From positions 1-28,405 of the forward strand of contig FR902193.1 in the NCBI GenBank assembly GCA_000437855.1: a DNA stretch of 28,405 bases. Reading direction: 5' to 3'. A program made the translations under genes and the position numbers. This DNA comes from Clostridium sp. CAG:567 (GTDB lineage Bacteria > Bacillota > Clostridia > TANB77 > CAG-508). The notes under the pieces were generated by a model. It was not told the origin of the DNA, made no database searches, and saw nothing but the letters and a program-made list of their open reading frames with translations. Each line of letters opens with the position of its first letter. Within the stretch, counting starts at the first letter, position 1. This document shows, piece by piece, positions 22,161 through 28,405 of this stretch.

Positions 22161-23561
22161 ATGGAAGAATTAAAACAAATAATTGATAATAAATGTGCAG
22201 AATTTAAAGGTTTAAAAATATATACTGGATGGTTTTATGATTTTGCAGAGATGCTTTTACAACAAGGGTATACTCAAAAACAAATAAGTAATATATTAGA
22301 ACAGATAATGAGTAATGATTGTATGGAAAATATGAGTGGAAAAGGTATGATGAAGTATTTTGGAAATGTACAATCTTCTATCGATAATGAAAAAGCCTTT
22401 TTTGATTATACAAAGAGCAAATTAGATACACAACATCTAGAATATCTTAAAAAAGGGCTACAATATGCAGTACAAGAGGCTAAAAATGTAGGAAACTTTA
22501 TTGATGCTTTTATCAAATATGTTGTAATAACTAATTTTGAAGACTTACAGCTTCAATATAAAGACCAAACATCAGAACATTGGGAGCAAATGCTTGTAAG
22601 TTGTTGCTTAGGAGATTTTGCTTTAAGTACTATGCTATGCGAAGCAGAATCAGATAAAATATATTTTGATGAACTTCATACAAGAAAAAATCTAACAGGT
22701 ACTAAAATTGGTGCTGTTTTATTTAAAGGGCTGTTTAAAAAGATACACCATGAATTTCCTGACAGAGATTTATATACATTAAGATTAAAAAAAGATAATG
22801 AAGGTGCTAAAAGATTTTATGAAAGAATGGGTGGAACTGTTTATGATTATGGAAATGAATCACAATTTGGAGTAGTCTATAAAAAAGAAAATTTGAAAGA
22901 ATTATCTGAAAAAGATGTTGCTCCTCCTACTTTATATCCTAGTAGAAAAGAAGAGTTTTTAAATAGCTTAAAAGTTGATATAACTAATAAAGAACAAGAT
23001 CCATTTCCATCAGATGAAGATATTAGTAAAAAAATGGATATTAGTGATAAGTTTTATAGTTTTGATATGGATGATATTGATAAAAAGATAAAGATTCCAA
23101 AGCTAACCAAAAATGGAGAGCAGTTATATTTATATCGTAGGAGCATAAGAAATAGGCAATTAGGCTCTAGCAATTCTAGAATAGATTCACAATATTTTAT
23201 CTTAAATAATTCTGGACAAATCGTTGGAAGAGTTCCTGTTTCAGTTTTAGAACCTTATTCATTAAGCATGGATTATTGGATAAAAGATGAGTTCCAAGGA
23301 CAAGGCATAGGTACTGTAGTTCTAGAAGAAATCATTAGACAAATTTATGACGGAAAAGAATTCGATGGAATAGATTGCATTTCGGCTAAATTTCCAGATG
23401 CAAATAAAACATCAATACAAAATATTAAATTAGAAATATCAGATGATAATGAAGCTAGCATTAAAATTGCTATGAAAAATGGATTCAAAAAAGCAGGTGA
23501 ACGATATTATTCACTAACCTTAAATGATTTTATTGAAAGAAATCAAGAAAGAGTCGAATAA
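22161..23561 (+). CDS. Large protein with two GNAT-like domains
   Basis: The 466-residue protein has an N-terminal helical region (about 1-130). A first GNAT-like domain (about 140-262) follows with 'YFDELHTRKNLTGTKIGAVL' and GAKRFYERMGG. A charged linker (about 270-305) precedes a second GNAT domain (about 325-460) with 'YWIKDEFQGQGIGTVVLEE' and EASIKIAMKNGF. The second acetyl-CoA loop (GQGIG) is textbook; the first (LTGTKIG) is less typical. It may acetylate a metabolite or protein. AAAAAGGAATT precedes the ATG. It ends at a shared bidirectional terminator. Confidence 0.75.
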   Translation: MEELKQIIDNKCAEFKGLKIYTGWFYDFAEMLLQQGYTQKQISNILEQIMSNDCMENMSGKGMMKYFGNVQSSIDNEKAFFDYTKSKLDTQHLEYLKKGLQYAVQEAKNVGNFIDAFIKYVVITNFEDLQLQYKDQTSEHWEQMLVSCCLGDFALSTMLCEAESDKIYFDELHTRKNLTGTKIGAVLFKGLFKKIHHEFPDRDLYTLRLKKDNEGAKRFYERMGGTVYDYGNESQFGVVYKKENLKELSEKDVAPPTLYPSRKEEFLNSLKVDITNKEQDPFPSDEDISKKMDISDKFYSFDMDDIDKKIKIPKLTKNGEQLYLYRRSIRNRQLGSSNSRIDSQYFILNNSGQIVGRVPVSVLEPYSLSMDYWIKDEFQGQGIGTVVLEEIIRQIYDGKEFDGIDCISAKFPDANKTSIQNIKLEISDDNEASIKIAMKNGFKKAGERYYSLTLNDFIERNQERVE

Positions 23562-23592
23562 ATGAATAACTGCATTTATTCGACTCTTTTAC
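23549..23592. terminator. Bidirectional terminator between convergent cargo genes
   Basis: A perfect 16-bp stem (23549-23564 with 23573-23588) contains the stop codon of the GNAT gene and is followed by TTTT; the minus strand also has a T-rich continuation. Confidence 0.9.
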
Positions 23593-23604
23593 TTTAAAAA
23601 CATA

Positions 23605-24384
23605 TTAATATCCGCCATCAATTGTAAGGATTTCTCCATTAATATAGCTTGCTTCTTCGCTAGATAAGAAATAGATTGTATTAGCTATTTCACTTGGTGT
23701 AGCAAATCTATTTAAAAATATTTTTTCGTTTTCTTCTGCTATATATTCTTTTGGCAAGTCTTTATTCATATCTGTATCAGCCCATCCAATAGCTATAGCA
23801 TTTACTCTTATATCTGGTTTAAATTGAAATGCCAAATCCCTTGTTAAACTCTGTAATCCAACCTTTGAAATATTGTAGTCAATAGACTCTGGTGCAATAA
23901 CCTTTGTTCCATTTGTTGACGATACATTAATAATTGAACTTCCTTTTCCCATATATTTAGAAACTTCTCTAGATACAATAAATGCACCTAAAATATTTAC
24001 TCTAATTGTATTTTCAAATTCAGATACTGTTGCTTTATAAATATCTCTATCAAAAACTATACCTGCACAATTTACAAGTACATCTATTTTACCAAATCTA
24101 TCAATAATTTTTTTTATTCCATTTTTTATTTCTGCTTCGTTTGAAACATCCATTTCTACAATCATTGCCTGAATTTCATATTGTTTCTCAACATATTCTT
24201 TTAACTTTTTAGCATCTTCTTCATTGTTAAATTCAAAATTACCATCAATAAATTTAAGTTTTGCCTCTTTTTCACTATCTATATAATTAATAACTACATT
24301 ATATCCTTTTTTTGCAAATTCAATAATTGTTGCTCTACCAATACCTCTTGAACTACCTGTAACTAATACTACTTTATTTTCCAT
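23605..24384 (-). CDS. Short-chain dehydrogenase/reductase (SDR)
   Basis: The 259-residue classical SDR has an NAD(P)-binding TGSSRGIGRA (residues 10-19), NCAG in the NNAG position, catalytic Ser in INVSSTNG and the YNISK motif (Tyr-x3-Lys). It ends EILTIDGGY as FabG-like enzymes do. It includes a small insertion (about residues 38-58) after the second strand. It should be an NAD(P)H-dependent oxidoreductase of unknown substrate. It follows a GNAT gene on the same strand with a 14-base gap, so they form an operon. Confidence 0.9.
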   Translation of the reverse strand: MENKVVLVTGSSRGIGRATIIEFAKKGYNVVINYIDSEKEAKLKFIDGNFEFNNEEDAKKLKEYVEKQYEIQAMIVEMDVSNEAEIKNGIKKIIDRFGKIDVLVNCAGIVFDRDIYKATVSEFENTIRVNILGAFIVSREVSKYMGKGSSIINVSSTNGTKVIAPESIDYNISKVGLQSLTRDLAFQFKPDIRVNAIAIGWADTDMNKDLPKEYIAEENEKIFLNRFATPSEIANTIYFLSSEEASYINGEILTIDGGY

Positions 24385-24398
24385 GTTTTCACTTCTTT

Positions 24399-24914
24399 CT
24401 AATACTTTTTATTAATTTTTTTCATATATAGTCTTCTTAAAAATCCATTTGATAGTCTTGTTTCCTTTACAAACTCTAGTCCTATTTTCTCTAATGTTTT
24501 ACAACTTGCTACATTATCAGGATGTGCCATTGAAATAATATAGTCAAAGTTCAATTCTTTTGCAAGATTCATTTCAAGTGTTTGTAATTTAGTTGTAATT
24601 CCTAATCCTCTATATTCTGGCAATACTAAATTTCCACCTAACTCACATACTTTATATTGGGTTAAATTGAATTCCTTTTTAAAATCTTCTAACATATCTT
24701 GTGAAACATATAATTGTGCCATTCCCACAAGTTTATTACCATCATAAGCTCCATATAATGGTGCATAATTTATTTCATCAAACATACTATCTAATTCCCA
24801 TTGTTCATATGGAATAAAATGATTTTGGTCTGGTAATCCACTTAATACTATATCTATAAGTTGAAATAATTGTTCTTTGTCCTTTTCTTCAATTTTTTTA
24901 TATGTTAATTCCAT
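24399..24914 (-). CDS. GNAT family N-acetyltransferase
   Basis: The 171-residue GNAT protein has motif A at 'GNLVLPEYRGLGITTKLQTL' and motif B-like 'AHPDNVASCKTLEKIGLEFV'. The longest reading starts at 24938, but ATG 24914 with AAAGGAG (24930-24924) is clearly better. The substrate is unknown. It is the first gene of a two-gene minus-strand unit with the SDR, separated from mobA by an AT-rich gap. Confidence 0.85.
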   Translation of the reverse strand: MELTYKKIEEKDKEQLFQLIDIVLSGLPDQNHFIPYEQWELDSMFDEINYAPLYGAYDGNKLVGMAQLYVSQDMLEDFKKEFNLTQYKVCELGGNLVLPEYRGLGITTKLQTLEMNLAKELNFDYIISMAHPDNVASCKTLEKIGLEFVKETRLSNGFLRRLYMKKINKKY

Positions 24915-25014
24915 AATATTGGTCTCCTTTACAATCAAAATAACTATGATTATATATTACCATTTTTTACTCTTTTTATCAAGTAACTCAGAAATACAAT
25001 TACTAAAAATAATA

Positions 25015-26319
25015 TTATCTAATTCTTGACCTATCCTTTTTCTTGTCTTTAACAACTTCTTTTGATTTTTCAATTTCAAGTTGATTTTTAAGCAGAATAG
25101 TTCTATTTTCAATTTCATAGCAGTTGACGATATCCTTATTAGCTTTGTTAATTAAAGCCTTTAAATTACCAATTTCGTGCGTAATTTTTTCTTTAATTTC
25201 TGGATTTGTTTCCTTTTTTCGTTTTCTCCATAGATTTTCTCTTTTACCTTTTAAAATTCTTAATTTTTCCTCTAAATTATATCTATAAGATTTAAGTTCT
25301 TCTAAATTATTAATTTTATTTTCAGCAAGTAAAATAGTTTGCTGATTTAAACTTTCTAAATGTTTTAACGATATTTTCATTTCTTTTGTAATTGGAACTT
25401 TATAATCTTTAATCTTAATTTTATCAGGGAGTGGGTCAATTTTTAATAATAAGCATATTAAAATATATAATGCAGGAAGTTCTCGTAACTGGTGTTGCCT
25501 TTGCTTTTGCTTGAATTTATTATATTCTTCAATGCTCATTTTATATTTTTTCTTTGGAATAAATGCTCTAGCATAAATTTTATTTTCAATTCTATATTTT
25601 ATCTTTTCTTTAGAATAATTATCTCCAAATAGTTCTTGCGGTCTTACAACTTGATAACTATTATTTCTTTCAATAATAAGTCCTGTATCTTCATTTTCTG
25701 AAACATAATAGCCTTTTGCTTCTAACTTTGATATAAAGCCTTTATATGAGTTTGAAATTGCTATTGCTTCATCTATATCTTTTTTTACTAATTGCATATA
25801 TGGATTGTTTTTTGCATACAGCTTATAATATCCTTTATTCTTCCACGGAGTTTTTATAACACTTAATCCATTTTCTCTGCATATAAAATCAGAAGTCATT
25901 CTTATAAAATCCTTTGTTTCTCTATTACTATAATCTCTATTACTATAAAACTTATTTCCACTTTTAAAAGAAACAGAATTTATGACTATATGGTTGTGTA
26001 CATTATCTGTATTTAAATGAGTTGCAACTACAAATTGAAAATCATCTCCAAATAATTCTTTAGCATATTGTAATCCTAGTTCGTGACATTTCTTTGGAGA
26101 TACTTCTTTTCCATCAAAAGATTGTATTAAATGATAAGATATTATCCCATCTTCTTTACCAAATCTTTTCTTTGTATCTTGCATTTCGTAAATTGCAGTG
26201 TCTGGTTTGCAATTTACACCAGACACATACATCATTTTTTCAGTTTTCTCGCCATTCATAATATATTTAATTATCGTATCTAATCTTGTTTTTCTAGTCA
26301 AAAATTTTGTGACCGCCAT
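25015..26319 (-). CDS. mobA: Relaxase / mobilization nuclease (MobA, MOB-P type)
   Basis: The N-terminal relaxase domain (about 1-200 of 434) nicks oriT and pilots the strand in conjugative mobilization. The metal-binding histidines are in 'ATHLNTDNVHNHIVINSV' (His101, His108, His110), and Tyr19 in IIKYIMNGEKT is the likely nucleophile. The C-terminal half is Lys/Glu-rich, helical and probably coiled coil. The longest reading begins at 26376 in the upstream gene; ATG 26319 with GGTGGAG just upstream is preferred. It overlaps mobC by 26 bases, implying coupled translation. Confidence 0.9.
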   Translation of the reverse strand: MAVTKFLTRKTRLDTIIKYIMNGEKTEKMMYVSGVNCKPDTAIYEMQDTKKRFGKEDGIISYHLIQSFDGKEVSPKKCHELGLQYAKELFGDDFQFVVATHLNTDNVHNHIVINSVSFKSGNKFYSNRDYSNRETKDFIRMTSDFICRENGLSVIKTPWKNKGYYKLYAKNNPYMQLVKKDIDEAIAISNSYKGFISKLEAKGYYVSENEDTGLIIERNNSYQVVRPQELFGDNYSKEKIKYRIENKIYARAFIPKKKYKMSIEEYNKFKQKQRQHQLRELPALYILICLLLKIDPLPDKIKIKDYKVPITKEMKISLKHLESLNQQTILLAENKINNLEELKSYRYNLEEKLRILKGKRENLWRKRKKETNPEIKEKITHEIGNLKALINKANKDIVNCYEIENRTILLKNQLEIEKSKEVVKDKKKDRSRIR

Positions 26320-26659
26320 AGTAAACTCCACCTTCTTTCTTGGTTGGTGTAAGATAGAATTTTTGCAGGTCATCAATCATATCATTAACTTTGTTAGCAA
26401 GTGGGTAATATTTATTTTCATCAATATATTGATAAGTGTTAGCTACTCTTGCAAGTTGATTTATATTTACTGCAATACCTCTTAAATCATTTAGTATTTT
26501 ATAAAAATTTTCATCAGGTTTTTCTTTTATTTGAGTATCATTAATTACAAATCTAAAAAAAGCAGATTCTGATAAACCTGCTTTCATACATTTCTTTTTT
26601 AGTAATTCATTTTCTCTGCTATTAAGCCAGACTTGTTTTTTTATTGATCTTGTTCTCAT
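26294..26659 (-). CDS. mobC: Mobilization accessory protein MobC
   Basis: The 121-residue protein has a ribbon-helix-helix N-terminus ('IKKQVWLNSRENELLKKKCM') and 'AGLSESAFFRFVINDTQI'. The MobC core 'NDLRGIAVNINQLARVANTY' follows. It binds oriT and assists the relaxase. Its gene directly precedes mobA and follows the inverted repeats of the likely oriT. AAAAGGAGATG precedes the start. Confidence 0.92.
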   Translation of the reverse strand: MRTRSIKKQVWLNSRENELLKKKCMKAGLSESAFFRFVINDTQIKEKPDENFYKILNDLRGIAVNINQLARVANTYQYIDENKYYPLANKVNDMIDDLQKFYLTPTKKEGGVYYGGHKIFD

Positions 26660-26716
26660 AAAATTATCATCTCCTTTTCTCTAATATTTTTTTGTAAAAC
26701 TTTCCTAAAGTTTTGT

Positions 26717-26814
26717 TTAAAGTACAAATTTTGTGATTTGTGCTTTAAGAATTGTGCGGTAGTACAAATTCATGGCTTGCTTTATACATAAAAACAGCTA
26801 TTGTACTACCACAC
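26717..26814. other. Probable oriT of the second element
   Basis: Between mobC and the next gene lie two inverted repeats. One is TTAAAGTACAAAT/ATTTGTGCTTTAA (26717-26729, 26736-26748; one T-G). The other is GTGCGGTAGTACAA/TTGTACTACCACAC (26754-26767, 26801-26814; 13 of 14). AGTACAAATT is repeated exactly 40 bp apart (26721, 26761). Position upstream of mobC-mobA is the usual one for oriT. The nick site was not assigned. Confidence 0.5.
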
Positions 26815-26827
26815 GCCAGAGTTATTT

Positions 26828-27154
26828 TTACTTTAAAATACCCATGTTTTTAAAGTAAAAGTATGCTTCATTTCCACCTAAAAAGAACAATTCTTTTGCT
26901 TCAATTTCTTTCATATCGTAAAATATTTGTATCAATTTAAATAACATTTTGCATTCATAATTGTTCAAATTTCTGCCTTCATTTTGTCCTTCTAAAACCC
27001 AATTTAAGTTTCTATTTTTTCTTAATAACTCATAATATTGTTCTTGTAATTGTTTATATTTTTCATTTTTATTTTTCAAATTTCCAATAATATCTTCTAA
27101 ATATTCTTCAAACATATCTTTATATTCTTTATAAAAATTTTTAATTTCGCTCAT
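26828..27154 (-). CDS. Unknown protein of the rep-mob region
   Basis: The 108-residue protein is mostly helical. Residues about 5-50 are heptad-like and highly charged, probably coiled coil. The C-terminal half (NLNNYECKMLFKLIQIFYDM, then KELFFLGGNEAYFYFKNMGI) looks like a conserved small domain seen near plasmid replication genes, which I cannot name securely. AAAGTGAGG precedes the ATG weakly. It lies between the likely oriT and tnpV on the same strand. Confidence 0.6.
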   Translation of the reverse strand: MSEIKNFYKEYKDMFEEYLEDIIGNLKNKNEKYKQLQEQYYELLRKNRNLNWVLEGQNEGRNLNNYECKMLFKLIQIFYDMKEIEAKELFFLGGNEAYFYFKNMGILK

Positions 27155-27171
27155 AACATTTACCTCACTTT

Positions 27172-27583
27172 TTAATCATAAATTAGTTCTTTTAGTACAA
27201 TTTCTTCAGCTCTATTTTTAATATTGTTCATATTTCCGCACCCATTCGAGTTGGTTATTTACTTTTAATTCTTCTGTAACATTTTCCTTTTTAGCTAGTT
27301 CTTTTACAATAGCATTTACTCTTTTAGTAGCTGTTATATCTACATCCATTAAATGCTTTTGTAATTTATTTTCTATTTGCAAAATCATATATTTAGCTTT
27401 TTTATTAGTCTTTAAATAGTTAAGTCTTAACCTTCCATATTTATCTAATCTAAAGTTTTTAATATTTTCTGGAGCTGCTATATTGGGTATATAATAATCT
27501 CCTTGTAATACATATTCAATACCAGTTTTGCTATCTACAAATCTTTCTTTTAATTTTCCATTTGCATCATATCTTTCATCCAT
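27172..27583 (-). pseudogene. tnpV: tnpV-like gene with a C-terminal frameshift
   Basis: The 121-codon frame (MDERYDANGKLKERF..., QGDYYIPNI, KYGRLRLNYLK, VTEELKVNNQLEWVRK) matches the TnpV family of small transposon-encoded proteins. It stops early at 27218 (YEQY). Skipping one base after RK gives 'MNNIKNRAEEIVLKELIYD' and a TAA at 27174-27172, the normal TnpV ending. A one-base insertion near 27230 is the likely cause. AAGGAGG precedes the start; it is 14 bases after repA. TnpV function is unknown; loss of about 19 residues may or may not matter. Confidence 0.75.
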
Positions 27584-27597
27584 TTTTTAAATCCTCC

Positions 27598-28149
27598 TTA
27601 ATCAACCAAATTGGCATATAAGCTATCAAAAAATTCTTTTGTATATTGTCTTTGTTCATAATTGCAATAATTCTTATTAGTTTTATTAGTATTTTTATTA
27701 TTAGTATCGTTAGGTCGTAAATTTTCCGATTCATGAGTCGTAGATTTTTCTGTTCGTGAGTCGGAATTTTTACGAGTCAAATAATCAAATTTTTCATCGT
27801 GTACCATCTGAGCAGGATATAAAAGTTTTGGCTTTGCTTTTCCCTGACTCTTTTCTAATAATAGTTTTGCATCTACTAATTCTTTAAATGTCTTTGTACA
27901 AGTTTTATCTGAAATATGCAGTATGCTTTCTATTTCTTTTCTTGTAAATATTAAATAAATATTGCCGTTTTTATCTACCCAATTATTCTTAATTGATAGG
28001 GTTAACCTATCTAATAAAATACCATAAAGAAGTATTGCAGCAGGAGATAAAGAAATATATCTCTCATTTACAAAGAGTTCTTTTGGTATCATATAAAATT
28101 TGTATTGATAAATATCTTTTTGATTTATAAATTTAAAATCTTTTTCCAT
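27598..28149 (-). CDS. repA: Replication initiator RepA, N-terminal domain type
   Basis: The 183-residue protein begins with the RepA_N domain (PF06970 type): 'QYKFYMIPKELFVNERYISL', SPAAILLYGILLDRLTLS, 'NNWVDKNGNIYLIFTRKEIE', a winged-helix DNA-binding fold. From about 135 it becomes an Asn/Thr-rich linker and ends shortly after. Full plasmid RepA_N proteins are often 250-350 residues, so this is a short form common in integrative elements. It should bind iterons and start replication of the excised circle. AAAGGAC precedes the ATG. Two TTTGGAAC motifs lie 42-62 bases upstream. Confidence 0.85.
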   Translation of the reverse strand: MEKDFKFINQKDIYQYKFYMIPKELFVNERYISLSPAAILLYGILLDRLTLSIKNNWVDKNGNIYLIFTRKEIESILHISDKTCTKTFKELVDAKLLLEKSQGKAKPKLLYPAQMVHDEKFDYLTRKNSDSRTEKSTTHESENLRPNDTNNKNTNKTNKNYCNYEQRQYTKEFFDSLYANLVD

Positions 28150-28187
28150 ATTTTGTCCTTTCCGAACTTAATATGAAATAAACTAAA

Positions 28188-28218
28188 AAATTTGGAACTT
28201 TAATTTGGAACGAAATTT
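28188..28218. repeat. TTTGGAAC iterons upstream of repA
   Basis: TTTGGAAC occurs at 28191-28198 and 28204-28211 (13-bp period) within an AAATTT-flanked segment, just upstream of repA. The same word recurs at the left end of the element (16406-16457). Confidence 0.5.
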
Positions 28219-28254
28219 GATTATTTTTGAGAAACTGACAGAAATTTGCAAAAA

Positions 28255-28292
28255 AGAAAAACACTTATCAAACTATATTGATAAGTGCTTTT
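28255..28292. terminator. Bidirectional terminator near the right end
   Basis: CACTTATCAA (28262-28271) pairs exactly with TTGATAAGTG (28278-28287), with A-rich and T-rich flanks on both sides. Confidence 0.75.
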
Positions 28293-28293
28293 G

Positions 28294-28359
28294 ACGATTT
28301 TCTATTTTTATAGATTTCTCTAAATTTCTCTAGAAAATCGTAAGTGTTTGGTGCAGATG
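28294..28359 (+). other. Candidate right attachment region
   Basis: An 11-bp perfect inverted repeat ACGATTTTCTA/TAGAAAATCGT (28294-28304, 28331-28341) is followed after 7 bases by TGGTGCAGATG (28349-28359), a direct copy (10 of 11) of TGGCGCAGATG at 16336. The layout, inverted repeat then core, is the same at both ends. Bases 28360-28405 hold nothing I can identify. Confidence 0.35.
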
Positions 28360-28405
28360 TTGGAAGTCAATTCTCTGCAATGTGCTATTTAAAAGCATTT
28401 TTAAT

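Noticed and set aside
27172..27240. Programmed frameshifting in tnpV
   Set aside because: No slippery heptamer or downstream structure is visible at the join; a simple one-base insertion explains it.
28294..28341. Insertion sequence ends at the 11-bp inverted repeat
   Set aside because: There is no transposase between the arms, which are only 26 bases apart; a recombinase or hairpin site fits better.

Overview
The window is very AT-rich DNA from a low-GC, spore-forming member of the Bacillota, most likely an uncultured gut-type Clostridia. Supporting signs are a T-box-controlled valS, the spoIIA operon (spoIIAA-spoIIAB-sigF), spoIID, a SpoIIQ-like M23 protein, strong AAGGAGG ribosome binding sites and hairpin/T-run terminators. 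No rRNA, tRNA or CRISPR array was recognised.

Region 1 (1-11643) looks like stable chromosome. It holds the 3' part of a large repeat-rich surface protein with a von Willebrand A domain, a membrane-anchored FxLYD-like protein, a HExxH zincin-like protein, a small convergent unknown gene, and T-box + valS. These are followed by spoIIAA-spoIIAB-sigF with a Spo0A-box match upstream, spoIID, spoIIQ, and a TM2/DUF2752 pair. The sporulation genes form a coherent early-sporulation block: sigma-F and its regulators, then engulfment proteins.

Region 2 (about 11650-16340) is a graveyard of an old mobilizable element. It has a C-terminal scrap of a YhcG-type nuclease, a replication-protein start with an in-frame stop, a hairpin-rich stretch with a possible oriT, and a MobV-type relaxase that is both frameshifted and internally shortened. 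Two intact unknown genes (13470-14528) follow. Then comes the most interesting locus of the window, a probable type I toxin-antitoxin module at 14953-15266. It comprises a 29-codon hydrophobic peptide gene on the minus strand and a roughly 65-nt RNA on the plus strand. The RNA carries a near copy of the toxin's ribosome-binding/start region and a terminator loop exactly complementary to the toxin mRNA's terminator loop. This resembles the par/Fst logic of plasmid pAD1, but with a different peptide and two separate terminators. The region ends with a broken DUF6076-like gene and the C-terminal 50 codons of a tyrosine recombinase.

Region 3 (about 16336-28359) looks like a second, better preserved integrative mobilizable element. 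Its order is integrase, small coupled ORF, excisionase and HTH protein (all minus strand), then an intact DUF6076-like gene, then cargo. The cargo is a PemK/MazF-like toxin without an evident antitoxin, an ADP-ribosylglycohydrolase, three GNAT acetyltransferase genes (one with two GNAT-like halves) and a short-chain dehydrogenase. The transfer/replication module follows: MobA, MobC, a likely oriT, an unknown gene, a frameshifted tnpV, and a RepA_N initiator. A second candidate small RNA (about 120 nt, minus strand, 20116-19995) has its own promoter and terminator, and sits next to a 32-bp perfect palindrome upstream of the pemK-like gene. Direct TGGYGCAGATG copies beside inverted repeats at both ends, and TTTGGAAC motifs at both ends, suggest a circularizable unit of about 12 kb whose origin is rebuilt on excision.

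All calls rest on reading the sequence. No database search, alignment program or folding program was run.
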